Source: Bordetella genomosp. 9 (GTDB lineage Bacteria > Pseudomonadota > Gammaproteobacteria > Burkholderiales > Burkholderiaceae_B). From it: a stretch of DNA of 64,000 nucleotides. Positions 17,690-28,477 of the stretch are shown here, piece by piece (positions within the stretch are counted from its first letter, which is position 1; the number at the start of each line of letters is the position of its first letter). The stretch spans positions 3,968,001 to 4,032,000 of the forward strand of contig NZ_CP021109.1 of the NCBI RefSeq assembly GCF_002119725.1, written 5' to 3'. Made by a program: the position numbers and the translations under genes. The notes beneath the pieces are model-generated. The model was not told the DNA's origin and did not search any database. It worked only from the letters and a program-made list of their open reading frames with translations.

Positions 17690-18158
17690 GATTCCTCACA
17701 GGCCACCGAAATGCCCGCAGCAGGCGGGAAAAAACGCATCGGTGTGAATCCCGATTCTGAAGAGCGCGGATCAAAGAAGCAATGTTCCCGCCGCAGGAAA
17801 GAAGAAGGCGATGCGCGACTGTGCGAAGGACGCAACATCAGGCAGACCACGATGGCGACATCGTGACGCCGGCGGCGTCGCCACAGTTCCGGGCGAAGGG
17901 GCCGTTCATTGCCCCGGGCCGCTGCCGCGGGTCCGTCGAACGGCTGTCCTATGTGTCTACCTATATATATAGGTGGACAGCCGGGACGCCGAAGCGCGCC
18001 TTCCGGAGGCGTCACCGTCCCCCCCGGGCGGCCTGGGCCGGCCATCGCTTCATGCGACAATGCCGCCTGACGAAGCATTCACTTCGCCGGCGGTGCAGAG
18101 CGCTGTAGGGCGATATATCTAGTAACACACTAAAGAAGTATCACGTTTCAATTCGCGC
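17690..18158. other. Long non-coding stretch upstream of the nrdA promoter
   Basis: Part of a 663-base gap between the lipoprotein gene and nrdA. I see no convincing gene. It carries the AT-centred palindrome at 17941-17983, and its last portion (18110-18140) is AT-rich with a CGATATATCTAG stretch that loosely resembles an NrdR box. Confidence 0.45.
17941..17983. promoter_or_regulatory. Nested AT-centred palindrome
   Basis: TGTCTACCTAT (17954-17964) and ATAGGTGGACA (17969-17979) pair with one mismatch around ATAT. An overlapping outer pair, CGGCTGTCC (17941-17949) with GGACAGCCG (17975-17983), is perfect. It does not fit the NrdR consensus. It could be an operator for either flanking gene or the scar of a mobile element. 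Confidence 0.4.
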
Positions 18159-18187
18159 TTGTGGGCGACACCATCCACCACTAGAAT
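18159..18187 (+). promoter_or_regulatory. Sigma-70-type promoter for nrdAB
   Basis: TTGTGG (18159-18164) and TAGAAT (18182-18187) are separated by 17 bases; the -10 matches five of six consensus positions. Transcription would start near 18194, giving a leader of about 160 bases before nrdA. Confidence 0.5.
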
Positions 18188-18224
18188 TGGGTCTGGGACT
18201 GGGGTCGAACACAACATCTAGTGG
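18178..18224. promoter_or_regulatory. Putative pair of NrdR boxes
   Basis: ACACAACATCTAGTGG (18209-18224) matches 13 of 16 positions of the NrdR consensus ACACWATATATWGTGT. A weaker site, CCACTAGAATTGGGTC (18178-18193, about 8 of 16), lies exactly 31 bases upstream, the three-helical-turn spacing usual for NrdR pairs, and covers the -10 element. NrdR is the nucleotide-sensing repressor of ribonucleotide reductase genes; repression of nrdAB here is inferred. Confidence 0.55.
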
Positions 18225-18352
18225 TTAGGACAGGCCTGGAGCCATTCCGGCCAGCGCGTCCTTTGTAACCACTCCACTCCCTCCGCCATACACGAACACC
18301 CCCCGGGCGCGATCTCGGTCGCGCTTCGCCTCTTCTACGCACAGGAGCTTCC

Positions 18353-21292
<2,940 letters not shown>

Positions 21293-21314
21293 ACCGCATC
21301 CGGAGAATTTTCAA

Positions 21315-22493
21315 ATGATCAATTGGGAAGACGACAACGTTGCGCTGCAACCGGGCCAACCCGCCGCCAAGCCGGCGGCCGGGATGCCGGCGCGCGCGTC
21401 GACCGGCGCCTTCGACGACGCCGCATTGCCGGCCGCCGCGCCTGCCCAGCCCGCGCCCCAGGCGGGGGCTGCCGCGCAGCGCGTCAAGGTTGCCGACAAA
21501 CGCATCATCAACGGCGAGACCGACGTCAATCAGCTGGTCCCGTTCAAGTACAAGTGGGCCTGGGAAAAGTACCTGGCCACCTGCGCCAACCACTGGATGC
21601 CGCAGGAAATCAACATGTCGCGCGACATCGCGCTGTGGAAGAACCCCAACGGCCTGACGGAAGACGAGCGTCGCATCGTCAAGCGCAACCTGGGTTTCTT
21701 CGTAACGGCCGATTCGCTGGCCGCCAACAACATCGTGCTGGGCACCTACCGGCACATCACGGCGCCCGAATGCCGCCAGTTCCTGCTGCGCCAGGCGTTC
21801 GAGGAAGCCATCCATACGCACGCCTATCAATACATCGTCGAAAGCCTGGACCTGGACGAATCGGAAATCTTCAATGCCTATCACGAGATTCCGTCCATCC
21901 GCGCCAAGGACGAATTCCTGATTCCGTTCATCGACGCGATTGCCGACCCGAACTTCCATACGGGCACGCCGGAAGCCGATCAGAAACTGTTGAAGTCGCT
22001 GATCGTGTTCGCCTGCCTCATGGAAGGACTGTTCTTCTACGTCGGCTTCACGCAGATCCTGGCTCTGGGTCGCCAGAACAAGATGACCGGCGCTGCCGAG
22101 CAGTACATGTACATCCTTCGCGATGAATCCATGCACTGCAATTTCGGCATCGATCTGATCAACACCATCAAGCTCGAGAATCCACATCTGTGGACGCCCG
22201 AGTTCCGCGAAGAAATCCGCGGCCTGTTCCTGAAGGCTGTCGAACTGGAATACGCCTACGCCGAAGACACCATGCCGCGCGGCGTGCTGGGTCTGAACGC
22301 GCCGATGTTCAAGTCCTATCTGCGATTCATCGCCAACCGGCGCTGCCAGCAGATCGGTATCGAGGCACTGTTCCCGCAGGAAGAAAACCCCTTCCCGTGG
22401 ATGGCGGAAATGATCGATCTGAAGAAAGAGCGAAACTTTTTCGAAACCCGCGTCATCGAATACCAAACCGGAGGCACGCTGAGCTGGGAGTGA
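21315..22493 (+). CDS. nrdB: Ribonucleoside-diphosphate reductase, class Ia small (radical) subunit
   Basis: A 392-residue R2 subunit that houses the di-iron centre and stable tyrosyl radical used by NrdA. The first 55 residues are a low-complexity Pro/Ala-rich extension not needed for the fold. Metal-ligand and radical residues are in place: Asp of TADSLAANN, Glu and His of [13 protein letters not shown] with the radical Tyr in HTHAY, Glu of [10 protein letters not shown], and Glu/His of RDESMHCNF. The C-terminal tail ends in GTLSWE. It forms an operon with nrdA. Confidence 0.96.
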   Translation: MINWEDDNVALQPGQPAAKPAAGMPARASTGAFDDAALPAAAPAQPAPQAGAAAQRVKVADKRIINGETDVNQLVPFKYKWAWEKYLATCANHWMPQEINMSRDIALWKNPNGLTEDERRIVKRNLGFFVTADSLAANNIVLGTYRHITAPECRQFLLRQAFEEAIHTHAYQYIVESLDLDESEIFNAYHEIPSIRAKDEFLIPFIDAIADPNFHTGTPEADQKLLKSLIVFACLMEGLFFYVGFTQILALGRQNKMTGAAEQYMYILRDESMHCNFGIDLINTIKLENPHLWTPEFREEIRGLFLKAVELEYAYAEDTMPRGVLGLNAPMFKSYLRFIANRRCQQIGIEALFPQEENPFPWMAEMIDLKKERNFFETRVIEYQTGGTLSWE

Positions 22494-22521
22494 CCCGGTT
22501 CAGGGTGCCGGAAACAACGTA

Positions 22522-22557
22522 GCGATAGGCGACACGGATGGCCGTGCCGCCTATCGC
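22522..22557 (+). terminator. Strong hairpin after nrdB (terminator-like, no U-run)
   Basis: GCGATAGGCG pairs with CGCCTATCGC, and CACGG with CCGTG inside it, around loop ATGG; one mismatch in 36 bases. It begins 28 bases after the nrdB stop. There is no T-run, so it may act with Rho or protect the mRNA end. Confidence 0.5.
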
Positions 22558-22558
22558 C

Positions 22559-22608
22559 GCCATTTGAAATGGCTCGCGCCGTGAGGAGCGGGGGCCATAT
22601 CAAATGGC
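22559..22608. promoter_or_regulatory. Two near-identical 15-base palindromes upstream of the H1-like gene
   Basis: GCCATTTGAAATGGC (22559-22573) and GCCATATCAAATGGC (22594-22608) have starts 35 bases apart; the first is a perfect palindrome. The paired layout suggests a dimeric regulator binding in the promoter region of the histone-like gene, about 150-200 bases before its start. Confidence 0.5.
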
Positions 22609-22758
22609 AGTGCCGTATTCATTAGCGCACACCGTTTCAGCTGTCGCCTTTCGGGACAGCGGCATGCGCCGATGAATAGCCCGGGCATCGCTTCGCCGAT
22701 ATCGGCGCGGCGGCGCACGGGTTTAAGTTCTGGGACCCCTGAACCTAAGGAGCAAGTC

Positions 22759-23283
22759 ATGGCAACTGCCAAGAAAGCCGCCAAGAAGGCGGTTAAGAAA
22801 GCCGCAGCCAAAAAAGCTGTCAAGAAGGCCCCCGCCAAGAAGGCGGTGAAGAAAGTCGCCGCCAAGAAGGCCCCGGCCAAGAAAGCCGTCGTGAAGAAAG
22901 TCGCTGCCAAGAAGGTAGCGAAGAAGGCCGTCAAGAAGGTTGCAGCCAAAAAGGCCGTGAAGAAAGTTGCGGCCAAGAAGGTTGCCACCAAGAAGGTAGC
23001 CGCCAAGAAGGCCCCGGCCAAGAAAGCCGCAACCAAAAAGGTAGCTGCGAAGAAGGTCGCGACCAAGAAAGTAGCGAAGAAGGCGCCGGCGAAGAAAGCC
23101 GCTGCCAAGAAATCGCCTGCGAAGAAGGCCGCTGCCAAGAAGCCCGCCGCCAAAAAGCCCGCTGCGAAGAAGGCTGCCGCCAAGAAGCCGGCCACGCCTC
23201 CTTCCACCGCTGCCGCTCCGGGTGCGAAGACCGCGCTGAACCCGGCCGCGTCGTGGCCCTTCCCCACCGGCGGCCGTCCGTAA
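22759..23283 (+). CDS. Histone H1-like nucleoid protein with Lys/Ala repeats (174 aa)
   Basis: After [14 protein letters not shown] the protein is almost entirely Lys-Ala-Val repeats of the KKAAAKK/KKVAAKK type, turning Pro-rich at the end. This matches the H1-like proteins of Bordetella (BpH1) and related betaproteobacteria, which bind DNA and condense the nucleoid and are known to vary in repeat number between strains. The ATG at 22759 has an AAGGAG site; a longer frame upstream is not H1-like. A rho-independent terminator follows at 23310-23341. Paired palindromes upstream suggest dedicated regulation. Confidence 0.9.
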   Translation: MATAKKAAKKAVKKAAAKKAVKKAPAKKAVKKVAAKKAPAKKAVVKKVAAKKVAKKAVKKVAAKKAVKKVAAKKVATKKVAAKKAPAKKAATKKVAAKKVATKKVAKKAPAKKAAAKKSPAKKAAAKKPAAKKPAAKKAAAKKPATPPSTAAAPGAKTALNPAASWPFPTGGRP

Positions 23284-23309
23284 GGCCGATATCGCCGCAC
23301 TGTAGTACG

Positions 23310-23341
23310 AAAGCCACCTGGCAATGCCAGGTGGCTTTTTT
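23310..23341 (+). terminator. Rho-independent terminator of the H1-like gene
   Basis: AAAGCCACCTGGC and GCCAGGTGGCTTT pair perfectly around AAT and run into a T-tract, 27 bases after the stop codon. Confidence 0.92.
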
Positions 23342-23456
23342 GATTTGACGTCGTGTCCGGCTGCGGGCGCAACGCCACCGGATTCATGACATCGTGCGAC
23401 AATTGGCCTGCCGTAAGACCCCTTTCAATACTTCTTTCCAACAAAAGCAGGCGGCC

Positions 23457-24017
23457 ATGTTCGGCGAAATTTTCCGCTTTCTCCTCGACACCCTTTTCAC
23501 CTTGTTCGGCGCGGCGCTCGTCGCCCGCGCATGGATGCATGCGGTACGCATGCATCCATTCAATCCCGTCGCTCGCTTTATCTACCAGGCGACCAACTGG
23601 CTGGTGAACCCGTTGCGCAGGATTTTGCCGGCACGCGGCGCGATCGATTTCGCATCGCTGGTCGCGGCGTGGCTCACTGCGCTGGTTTATCTGCTGCTGA
23701 TCTGGGTAACGTCGCTGGGCATGATCGTGCCGCTGTCGGCCCTGCCCGTGGCCTTGGGAATTTCGTTCCTGACGGTGGTCAAGTGGGTCTTCAACCTGAT
23801 CGTCTGGGTGACCCTGGCGCAGGCCATTCTGTCGTGGGTCAATCCGATGGCGCCGCTGATGCCGCTCCTGCAGACGCTCACCGATCCCCTGCTCGATCCC
23901 ATCCGCCGCATCCTGCCGCGTTCGGGCATCGACTTCTCACCGCTGGTCCTGCTGGTGCTGGCCCAAGTGGCCCTCATGGTGATCACCCGTATCACCTACG
24001 CCGCGTTCGGGCTTTGA
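23457..24017 (+). CDS. yggT: YggT-family integral membrane protein (186 aa)
   Basis: Two tandem YggT units are visible, each ending in a similar block: NPLRRILPARGAIDFASL and DPIRRILPRSGIDFSPL. Four to five hydrophobic segments surround them, so it sits in the inner membrane. The family is linked in other bacteria to cell shape or osmotic tolerance; its biochemical role is unsettled. I chose the ATG at 23457 (MFGEIFRFLLDTLF); the ribosome site is weak and a longer N-terminus is possible. The last 81 bases overlap the antisense lysR gene. Confidence 0.88.
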   Translation: MFGEIFRFLLDTLFTLFGAALVARAWMHAVRMHPFNPVARFIYQATNWLVNPLRRILPARGAIDFASLVAAWLTALVYLLLIWVTSLGMIVPLSALPVALGISFLTVVKWVFNLIVWVTLAQAILSWVNPMAPLMPLLQTLTDPLLDPIRRILPRSGIDFSPLVLLVLAQVALMVITRITYAAFGL

Positions 24018-24941
24018 TCGGTCATCAATACAGCGCGCGCTCGCGAACGTGCGCAGCACTTCGATCAGCCTCCTCGCCGCGGGGGGCAAGGCCCGCCGGC
24101 GTCGCACGAATAGCTTGGCTTGCGCGTGCTCGAACACCGGGTTGCGGATAGGGATTGCCACCAATGCGCCTTCCCGCAGTTCCTCCTCCGCCGCCGTCTC
24201 CGACAGGAAGGTGATTCCCAGCCCCGACATCGCGTACCGCTTGAGCGCGGCAATGGAATTGCAGGTGAATGCCGGCACGATGGCGATGTCCTCAGAAAAC
24301 GCCGCCAGTTGGGCAAGCTGCCGCAGGCCGTAGCCCTTTTCCATCAGGCCGACGCGATGCGCGGCCGCCTGTGCCAGAGTGATGGGCCCGCCCTGGCCTG
24401 CCAATGCATGTCCGGGCGCCGCCAGCGCCCGCAGCGGCTGCGCGCGCGTCGCCACGATTTCGATGGCGGGGTCGGCAGGCGGGTTCAGGCCCAGGCCGAT
24501 ATGCGCCTCGTCGTCCCGGATCATCCGCACCGCGTCCGTCGCGCCGGCAAGGTCCAGGCGGACTTCCACGTTGGGGTACGCGCGACAATAGCCATCGAGC
24601 ACATGGCGTCCCACCACGTCCATGAACCCCTCTCCCACCACCAGACGAACCAGTCCCCTCTGCAGGCCGTCAAAGTCGCGCAGGGTGGCCAGGAGCGTTT
24701 CTTCGTCCGCTTGCCGCTCGCGGCAGAAGTCGGCGAGGACGGCCGCCATATCGGTCGGCGCGATACCGCGTCCGCGGCGCTCGAACAAAGTCAGTCCCAG
24801 GTCGTTTTCCAACTGCTGCAGTTGGCGGCTGATGACGGACGGCTCGATGCCCAGGCGGTCAGCGGCGCCGCGGATGGAGCCCTGGCGGTATACCTCATGG
24901 AAATAGCGCAGCCTGCGCTCGTTCAGCGGCGGATTGGACAT
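23937..24941 (-). CDS. LysR-type transcriptional regulator
   Basis: A 334-residue LysR protein. The N-terminal winged helix-turn-helix (NERRLRYFHEVYRQGSIRGA, then EPSVISRQLQQLE) is typical, followed by a periplasmic-binding-protein-like effector domain (about 90-300). The start at 24941 gives a normal N-terminus (MSNPPLNERRLRYF); upstream codons are non-homologous. The C-terminal 25 or so residues lie in antisense to yggT and look like accidental read-through sequence (GDTGDHHEGHLGQHQQDQR). It is divergent from the amidohydrolase gene and most likely controls that cassette; the effector is unknown. Confidence 0.9.
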   Translation of the reverse strand: MSNPPLNERRLRYFHEVYRQGSIRGAADRLGIEPSVISRQLQQLENDLGLTLFERRGRGIAPTDMAAVLADFCRERQADEETLLATLRDFDGLQRGLVRLVVGEGFMDVVGRHVLDGYCRAYPNVEVRLDLAGATDAVRMIRDDEAHIGLGLNPPADPAIEIVATRAQPLRALAAPGHALAGQGGPITLAQAAAHRVGLMEKGYGLRQLAQLAAFSEDIAIVPAFTCNSIAALKRYAMSGLGITFLSETAAEEELREGALVAIPIRNPVFEHAQAKLFVRRRRALPPAARRLIEVLRTFASARCIDDRSKPERGVGDTGDHHEGHLGQHQQDQR

Positions 24942-25002
24942 GTTGCCCTGGCGATTCGGACGGGGAAGGCGCGGATGCGACGCTCGGGACACGCGCCGAT
25001 TG

Positions 25003-25058
25003 TTGCCCTTCAGTCAACGGAAGTCTACCAATAGGGCTCTTGTTCCGGGATATTCCCG
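25003..25058. promoter_or_regulatory. Candidate LysR operator region
   Basis: Two dyads lie between lysR and the amidohydrolase gene: TTGCCCTTCAGTCAA (25003-25017), which contains a T-N11-A core, and CGGGATATTCCCG (25046-25058), a perfect 13-base palindrome. The spacing is reasonable for a LysR recognition and activation pair. Confidence 0.4.
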
Positions 25059-25098
25059 TGCGGATACTGGCCCTGTTCCACGTCTTCCCGGAATCACC

Positions 25099-26286
25099 AT
25101 GACTCCCAGCGTCCTGCAAGACCTACAGCCCCTGGCAGCCTGGCTGCGCGACATCCGCCAGGATCTGCATCGCTACCCCGAGTTGGCTTTCCAGGAACGG
25201 CGTACGGCCGATATCGTCAGCCGGCTGCTGCGTGAGTGGGGCTATGAAGTCACGTCAGGCGTCGGCGGCACGGGAGTCGTGGGCACCCTGAAGGCCGGCG
25301 CCGGTACGAAGCGCGTCGCGCTGCGCGCAGACATGGACGCGCTGCCCATGCAGGAAAACACCGGACTGCCCTATGCGAGCCAGCACGCGGGCGTCATGCA
25401 CGCCTGCGGCCATGATGGCCACACCGCCATGCTGCTGGGCGCCGCGCGGTACCTGGCCGCAACGCGCCGCTTCGACGGCACGCTTCATCTGTATTTCCAA
25501 CCCGCCGAAGAAGCCGGGCACGACAGTGGCGCAGCCCGCATGATTGCCGACGGCCTGTTCTCGCGCTTTCCCTGTGACGCAGTGTTCGGCTTGCACAATC
25601 ATCCTGGCGAGCCCGTCGGCAAGTTCCTGTTCCGCAAAGGCGCTTTCATGTCCGCAAGCGACAAGATCGTCATCACGGTGCATGGGCGCGGCGGACACGC
25701 CGCTCGTCCTCATCTCGCCGTCGATCCGATCGTCGCCGCCTCCAGCATTGTGCTCGCCCTGCAAACCGCGGTATCGCGCAACATGGACCCGATCCAGACC
25801 GGCATCGTCACTGTGGGCGCTTTCCACGGCGGCATCGCGAACAACGTCATTCCCGACTCGGCACGGATGGAGCTGAGCGTACGCGCCTTCGACGCGGCAA
25901 CGCAGGAATTGTTGCGCGAGCGCGTGCGCGCGATCGCGCGGTCGCAAGCGGAAAGTTATGGCGCCCGCGCGGACGTGGAAATCCTGCAAGGGTATCCGGT
26001 GCTTATAAACACTGACCCCGAAACCGAGTTCGCGGCCGACGTGGCGCGCGAGCTGTTCGGGGCCTCGAATGTCGACGCGGACTATCGTCCCGTCACTGCC
26101 AGCGAAGACTTTGCGTACATGCTGCAGGAGCGGCCCGGCTGCTTCCTGCGCCTGGGCAATGGTGCGGGAGCCGGCAGTTTCCCCGTCCACCATAGTCAGT
26201 ATGACTTCAACGATAACAACCTTGTCCTGGGCGCCGCGTACTGGAGTCGTCTTGTCGAACGGTTCCTGACCGCCACCCCGGAGTAA
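25099..26286 (+). CDS. M20-family amidohydrolase (hippurate hydrolase/N-acyl-amino-acid type)
   Basis: A 395-residue M20D metallohydrolase. Metal-binding and catalytic motifs are LRADMDALPMQEN, MHACGHDGHTAMLLG and FQPAEEAGHDSGA, with GRGGHAARPH in the dimerisation lid and PVTASEDFAYMLQ near the C-terminus. Such enzymes cleave N-acyl or N-aroyl amino acids such as hippurate; the real substrate is not evident. No signal peptide. The ATG at 25099 follows GGAATCACC. The Bug receptor and an isomerase-like protein are downstream, suggesting uptake and breakdown of one compound under the divergent LysR regulator. Confidence 0.9.
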   Translation: MTPSVLQDLQPLAAWLRDIRQDLHRYPELAFQERRTADIVSRLLREWGYEVTSGVGGTGVVGTLKAGAGTKRVALRADMDALPMQENTGLPYASQHAGVMHACGHDGHTAMLLGAARYLAATRRFDGTLHLYFQPAEEAGHDSGAARMIADGLFSRFPCDAVFGLHNHPGEPVGKFLFRKGAFMSASDKIVITVHGRGGHAARPHLAVDPIVAASSIVLALQTAVSRNMDPIQTGIVTVGAFHGGIANNVIPDSARMELSVRAFDAATQELLRERVRAIARSQAESYGARADVEILQGYPVLINTDPETEFAADVARELFGASNVDADYRPVTASEDFAYMLQERPGCFLRLGNGAGAGSFPVHHSQYDFNDNNLVLGAAYWSRLVERFLTATPE

Positions 26287-26383
26287 GCGCCGATCAGCCC
26301 GCCGGGGCCGATGCGGCGCGATACCGGCGCCGAAGCCCAGCGGATCGAAAACCATCCCGGTGTCCATTACTGAAGACGAAACC

Positions 26384-27355
26384 ATGATGCGCCGCCTCGC
26401 CGCCCTCTTCTGCCTGACCCTGCTGGCGCACGGCCTGCCTGCCGCGCGCGCCGCCGAACCGTATCCCGACAAGCCGATCCGGATCCTGGTGGGCTATGCC
26501 CCTGGGGGGTCGGCGGACACGCTGGCCCGCATGATCGGCCAGGCGCTGGGCCGGCAGTTCGGGCAACCGGTGATCATCGAAAACCGGCCAGGCGCCAGCG
26601 GCAATATCGCCGCGACCGCCGTGGCGCGGGCCGCGCCGGACGGCTACACGCTGTTCCTGGGATCCAACGCGACGGCCATCAACATGACGCTGTATCGCAA
26701 TCTGCCTTTCGATTTGCGCAAGAGTTTCACGCCTGTAGGCATGATCGGCAGTTTTCCCAACGTGCTGACCGTCACGCCCGGCTTCCCGGCCCGCACGCTG
26801 CGCGAACTCGTCGACTACGCCAAGCATCATCCCGGCCAGGTGAATTTCGGCTCGTCCGGCACGGGATCATCGACGCATCTCTCAGGCGTGATGTTCGAGC
26901 AGCAGGCGGACGTCACACTGACGCACATTCCGTACAAGGGGAGCGCGCCCGCCCTCACCGACCTGATGACGGGACAAATCGACGTGATGTTCGATAACGC
27001 GCCTTCGTCTCTGCCTTATGTGCAGAGCGGAAAACTGCGTGCGCTGGCGGTGCTGAGCCCGGCCCGCCTGGATTCCGCGCCCGACATCCCGACCAGCGCG
27101 GAGGCCGGCCTGCCGCACTTCCAAATCAAGTCCTGGTACGGCCTGTTCGCACCGCGCGGCACACCGGAAGCCGTCGTGGCGGCGCTGAATGCCGGTATCA
27201 ACAAGGCTTTGTCCGAGCCGGACCTGCTGGCCCGGTTCAAAAGCATGGGCGTCCAGGCCGAGCCCGGCACGCCGCAATCATTCGACCGTTACGTGAACGA
27301 TGAGATCGATCGCTGGGGCAAGATCGTCAGGACATCCGGCGCCTCGGCGGAGTAG
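26384..27355 (+). CDS. Bug-family (TctC-like) periplasmic solute-binding receptor
   Basis: A 323-residue secreted receptor. The signal peptide is MMRRLAALFCLTLLAHGLPA, cleaved at ARA before AEPYPDKPI. Family hallmarks are YPDKPIRILVGYAPGGSADT, VIIENRPGASGNIAA, FGSSGTGSSTHLSG and THIPYKGSAPALTDLMTGQI. Bug receptors bind carboxylates or aromatic amides and feed tripartite transporters or sensors; none of the membrane partners is present here, so it may work with components elsewhere. The first of two adjacent ATGs (26384) was chosen; a GTG at 26360 would lengthen it but spoil the signal peptide. Confidence 0.92.
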   Translation: MMRRLAALFCLTLLAHGLPAARAAEPYPDKPIRILVGYAPGGSADTLARMIGQALGRQFGQPVIIENRPGASGNIAATAVARAAPDGYTLFLGSNATAINMTLYRNLPFDLRKSFTPVGMIGSFPNVLTVTPGFPARTLRELVDYAKHHPGQVNFGSSGTGSSTHLSGVMFEQQADVTLTHIPYKGSAPALTDLMTGQIDVMFDNAPSSLPYVQSGKLRALAVLSPARLDSAPDIPTSAEAGLPHFQIKSWYGLFAPRGTPEAVVAALNAGINKALSEPDLLARFKSMGVQAEPGTPQSFDRYVNDEIDRWGKIVRTSGASAE

Positions 27356-27371
27356 CACACAGGAGGTCCAC

Positions 27372-27659
27372 ATGCAATTTCTCGCCATTTCCCGCCTGCG
27401 TACCGAGCTGTACGGCGATGAGGATTTCGCTCCGTACCTGGAAGAGGAAGCACAACGGGCGCGGCAGCTCTACATGGACGGCCATGTCCGCCAGATCTGG
27501 TACCGCGGCGATATCCGAGGCGCGTGCTCGCTGATCGAGGCGCCGGACCGCAAGGCTGCGCTCGCCCACCTGGAAACCCTGCCCTTGGTGCGGGCCGGCA
27601 TGCTGGAAATCCAGCTCGTCATCCCGCTGCAGCCCTATCGCGGCTTCGGCCCACGCTGA
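27372..27659 (+). CDS. Muconolactone delta-isomerase-like small protein (95 aa)
   Basis: A short ferredoxin-fold protein of the muconolactone isomerase superfamily, judged from its length and the pattern LYMDGHVRQIWYRGD, followed by ALAHLETLPLVRAG and a final PLQPYRGFG. A perfect AGGAGG precedes the ATG. It ends the LysR-controlled cassette, 16 bases after the Bug gene. True muconolactone isomerases act in the catechol branch of the beta-ketoadipate pathway, but no catechol genes are nearby, so another isomerase or stress-type role is possible. Confidence 0.75.
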   Translation: MQFLAISRLRTELYGDEDFAPYLEEEAQRARQLYMDGHVRQIWYRGDIRGACSLIEAPDRKAALAHLETLPLVRAGMLEIQLVIPLQPYRGFGPR

Positions 27660-27660
27660 A

Positions 27661-27691
27661 CGCCCGCCAAGCGTGCACCGCCTGGCGGGCG
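27661..27691. terminator. Hairpin between convergent genes
   Basis: CGCCCGCCA (27661-27669) pairs with TGGCGGGCG (27683-27691) directly after the isomerase-like stop; it could end transcripts from both sides. No T-run is adjacent. Confidence 0.4.
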
Positions 27692-27707
27692 CGGGGCGCT
27701 TTCGCCC

Positions 27708-28214
27708 TTACATCGGCGTTACGCGCGTGGGCCCGTTGCCGCTGATGACCTGCACGCGTTGGCCGACGCTGACGGGAACGTCGGCTGCCTGGGCTACGAC
27801 GCGGGTTTCACCGTTGTCCAGGCGCACGGTGATTTCCAGGCCGGAGGTTTTGTCGACGCGGTTTTCGATGACGTTGCCTGCCAGGGCGCCCAGGATGGCG
27901 CCGCCCACGGTAGCGATGGTGCGGCCGCTACCGCCGCCGACGGCGTTGCCGGCCACGCCGCCCAACGCTGCGCCGCCCAGCAGACCCGCGCCGCTGGACT
28001 TGTCACTCTCGATGGTGATGGGGCGCACGCCGGTGACCGTACCCGTGCGCACGATCTGCTCGCGCTGCGCCTGATCGTAGCTGTAGACCGCGCTGGACGC
28101 GGTGCGGTTCGCGCAGCCGGAGACCATGGCGACCGAAGCGACGACAGCGGTAATCGCCACCCAGCGAACGGCACGGGGGCGGCCAGAGGAAACGGAGGGG
28201 ACGGTATGGTTCAT
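27708..28214 (-). CDS. Glycine-zipper outer-membrane lipoprotein (SlyB/Pcp type)
   Basis: A 168-residue lipoprotein. The signal runs to VSGC (lipobox) after AITAVVASVAMVSG. The central part (about 75-115) is a glycine-zipper 2TM region (GAGLLGGAALGGVAGNAVGG, then GGAILGALAGNVIE), and a small beta domain follows (LEITVRLDNGETRVVAQ). SlyB-type proteins stabilise the outer membrane and surround barrel proteins under stress. No partner gene adjoins it. It is convergent with the isomerase-like gene. Confidence 0.88.
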   Translation of the reverse strand: MNHTVPSVSSGRPRAVRWVAITAVVASVAMVSGCANRTASSAVYSYDQAQREQIVRTGTVTGVRPITIESDKSSGAGLLGGAALGGVAGNAVGGGSGRTIATVGGAILGALAGNVIENRVDKTSGLEITVRLDNGETRVVAQAADVPVSVGQRVQVISGNGPTRVTPM

Positions 28215-28414
28215 GATGAAGCGATCTCCTGATCGGTATATGCCAGCGTTGCAGATGATACTCCGCGCACCTGTGGCGAGCCGTCTGAATTGCGGCCGCG
28301 GAAATACGCTGCAACCTTTTGTTTTGGACTCGTGCTAGATTTCGCACGCAAATTTCAGACCGAGCCGCGATTGGGCCGGTGCTTATCCGGAAAACGATGA
28401 CGGGCGTTTCTAGC

Positions 28415-28442
28415 GCCGGCCGCCCCCAATGGGGGCCGGCGT
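28415..28442 (-). terminator. GC-rich hairpin downstream of the PfkB kinase gene
   Basis: CGCCGG...CCCCC and GGGGGCCGGCG pair around AAT with a three-base bulge, about 35 bases after the kinase stop. No U-tract follows, so Rho-independent action is doubtful. Confidence 0.4.
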
Positions 28443-28477
28443 TCGGAACGATCGGCAGAACGCCAGCCGCTTGCGGC

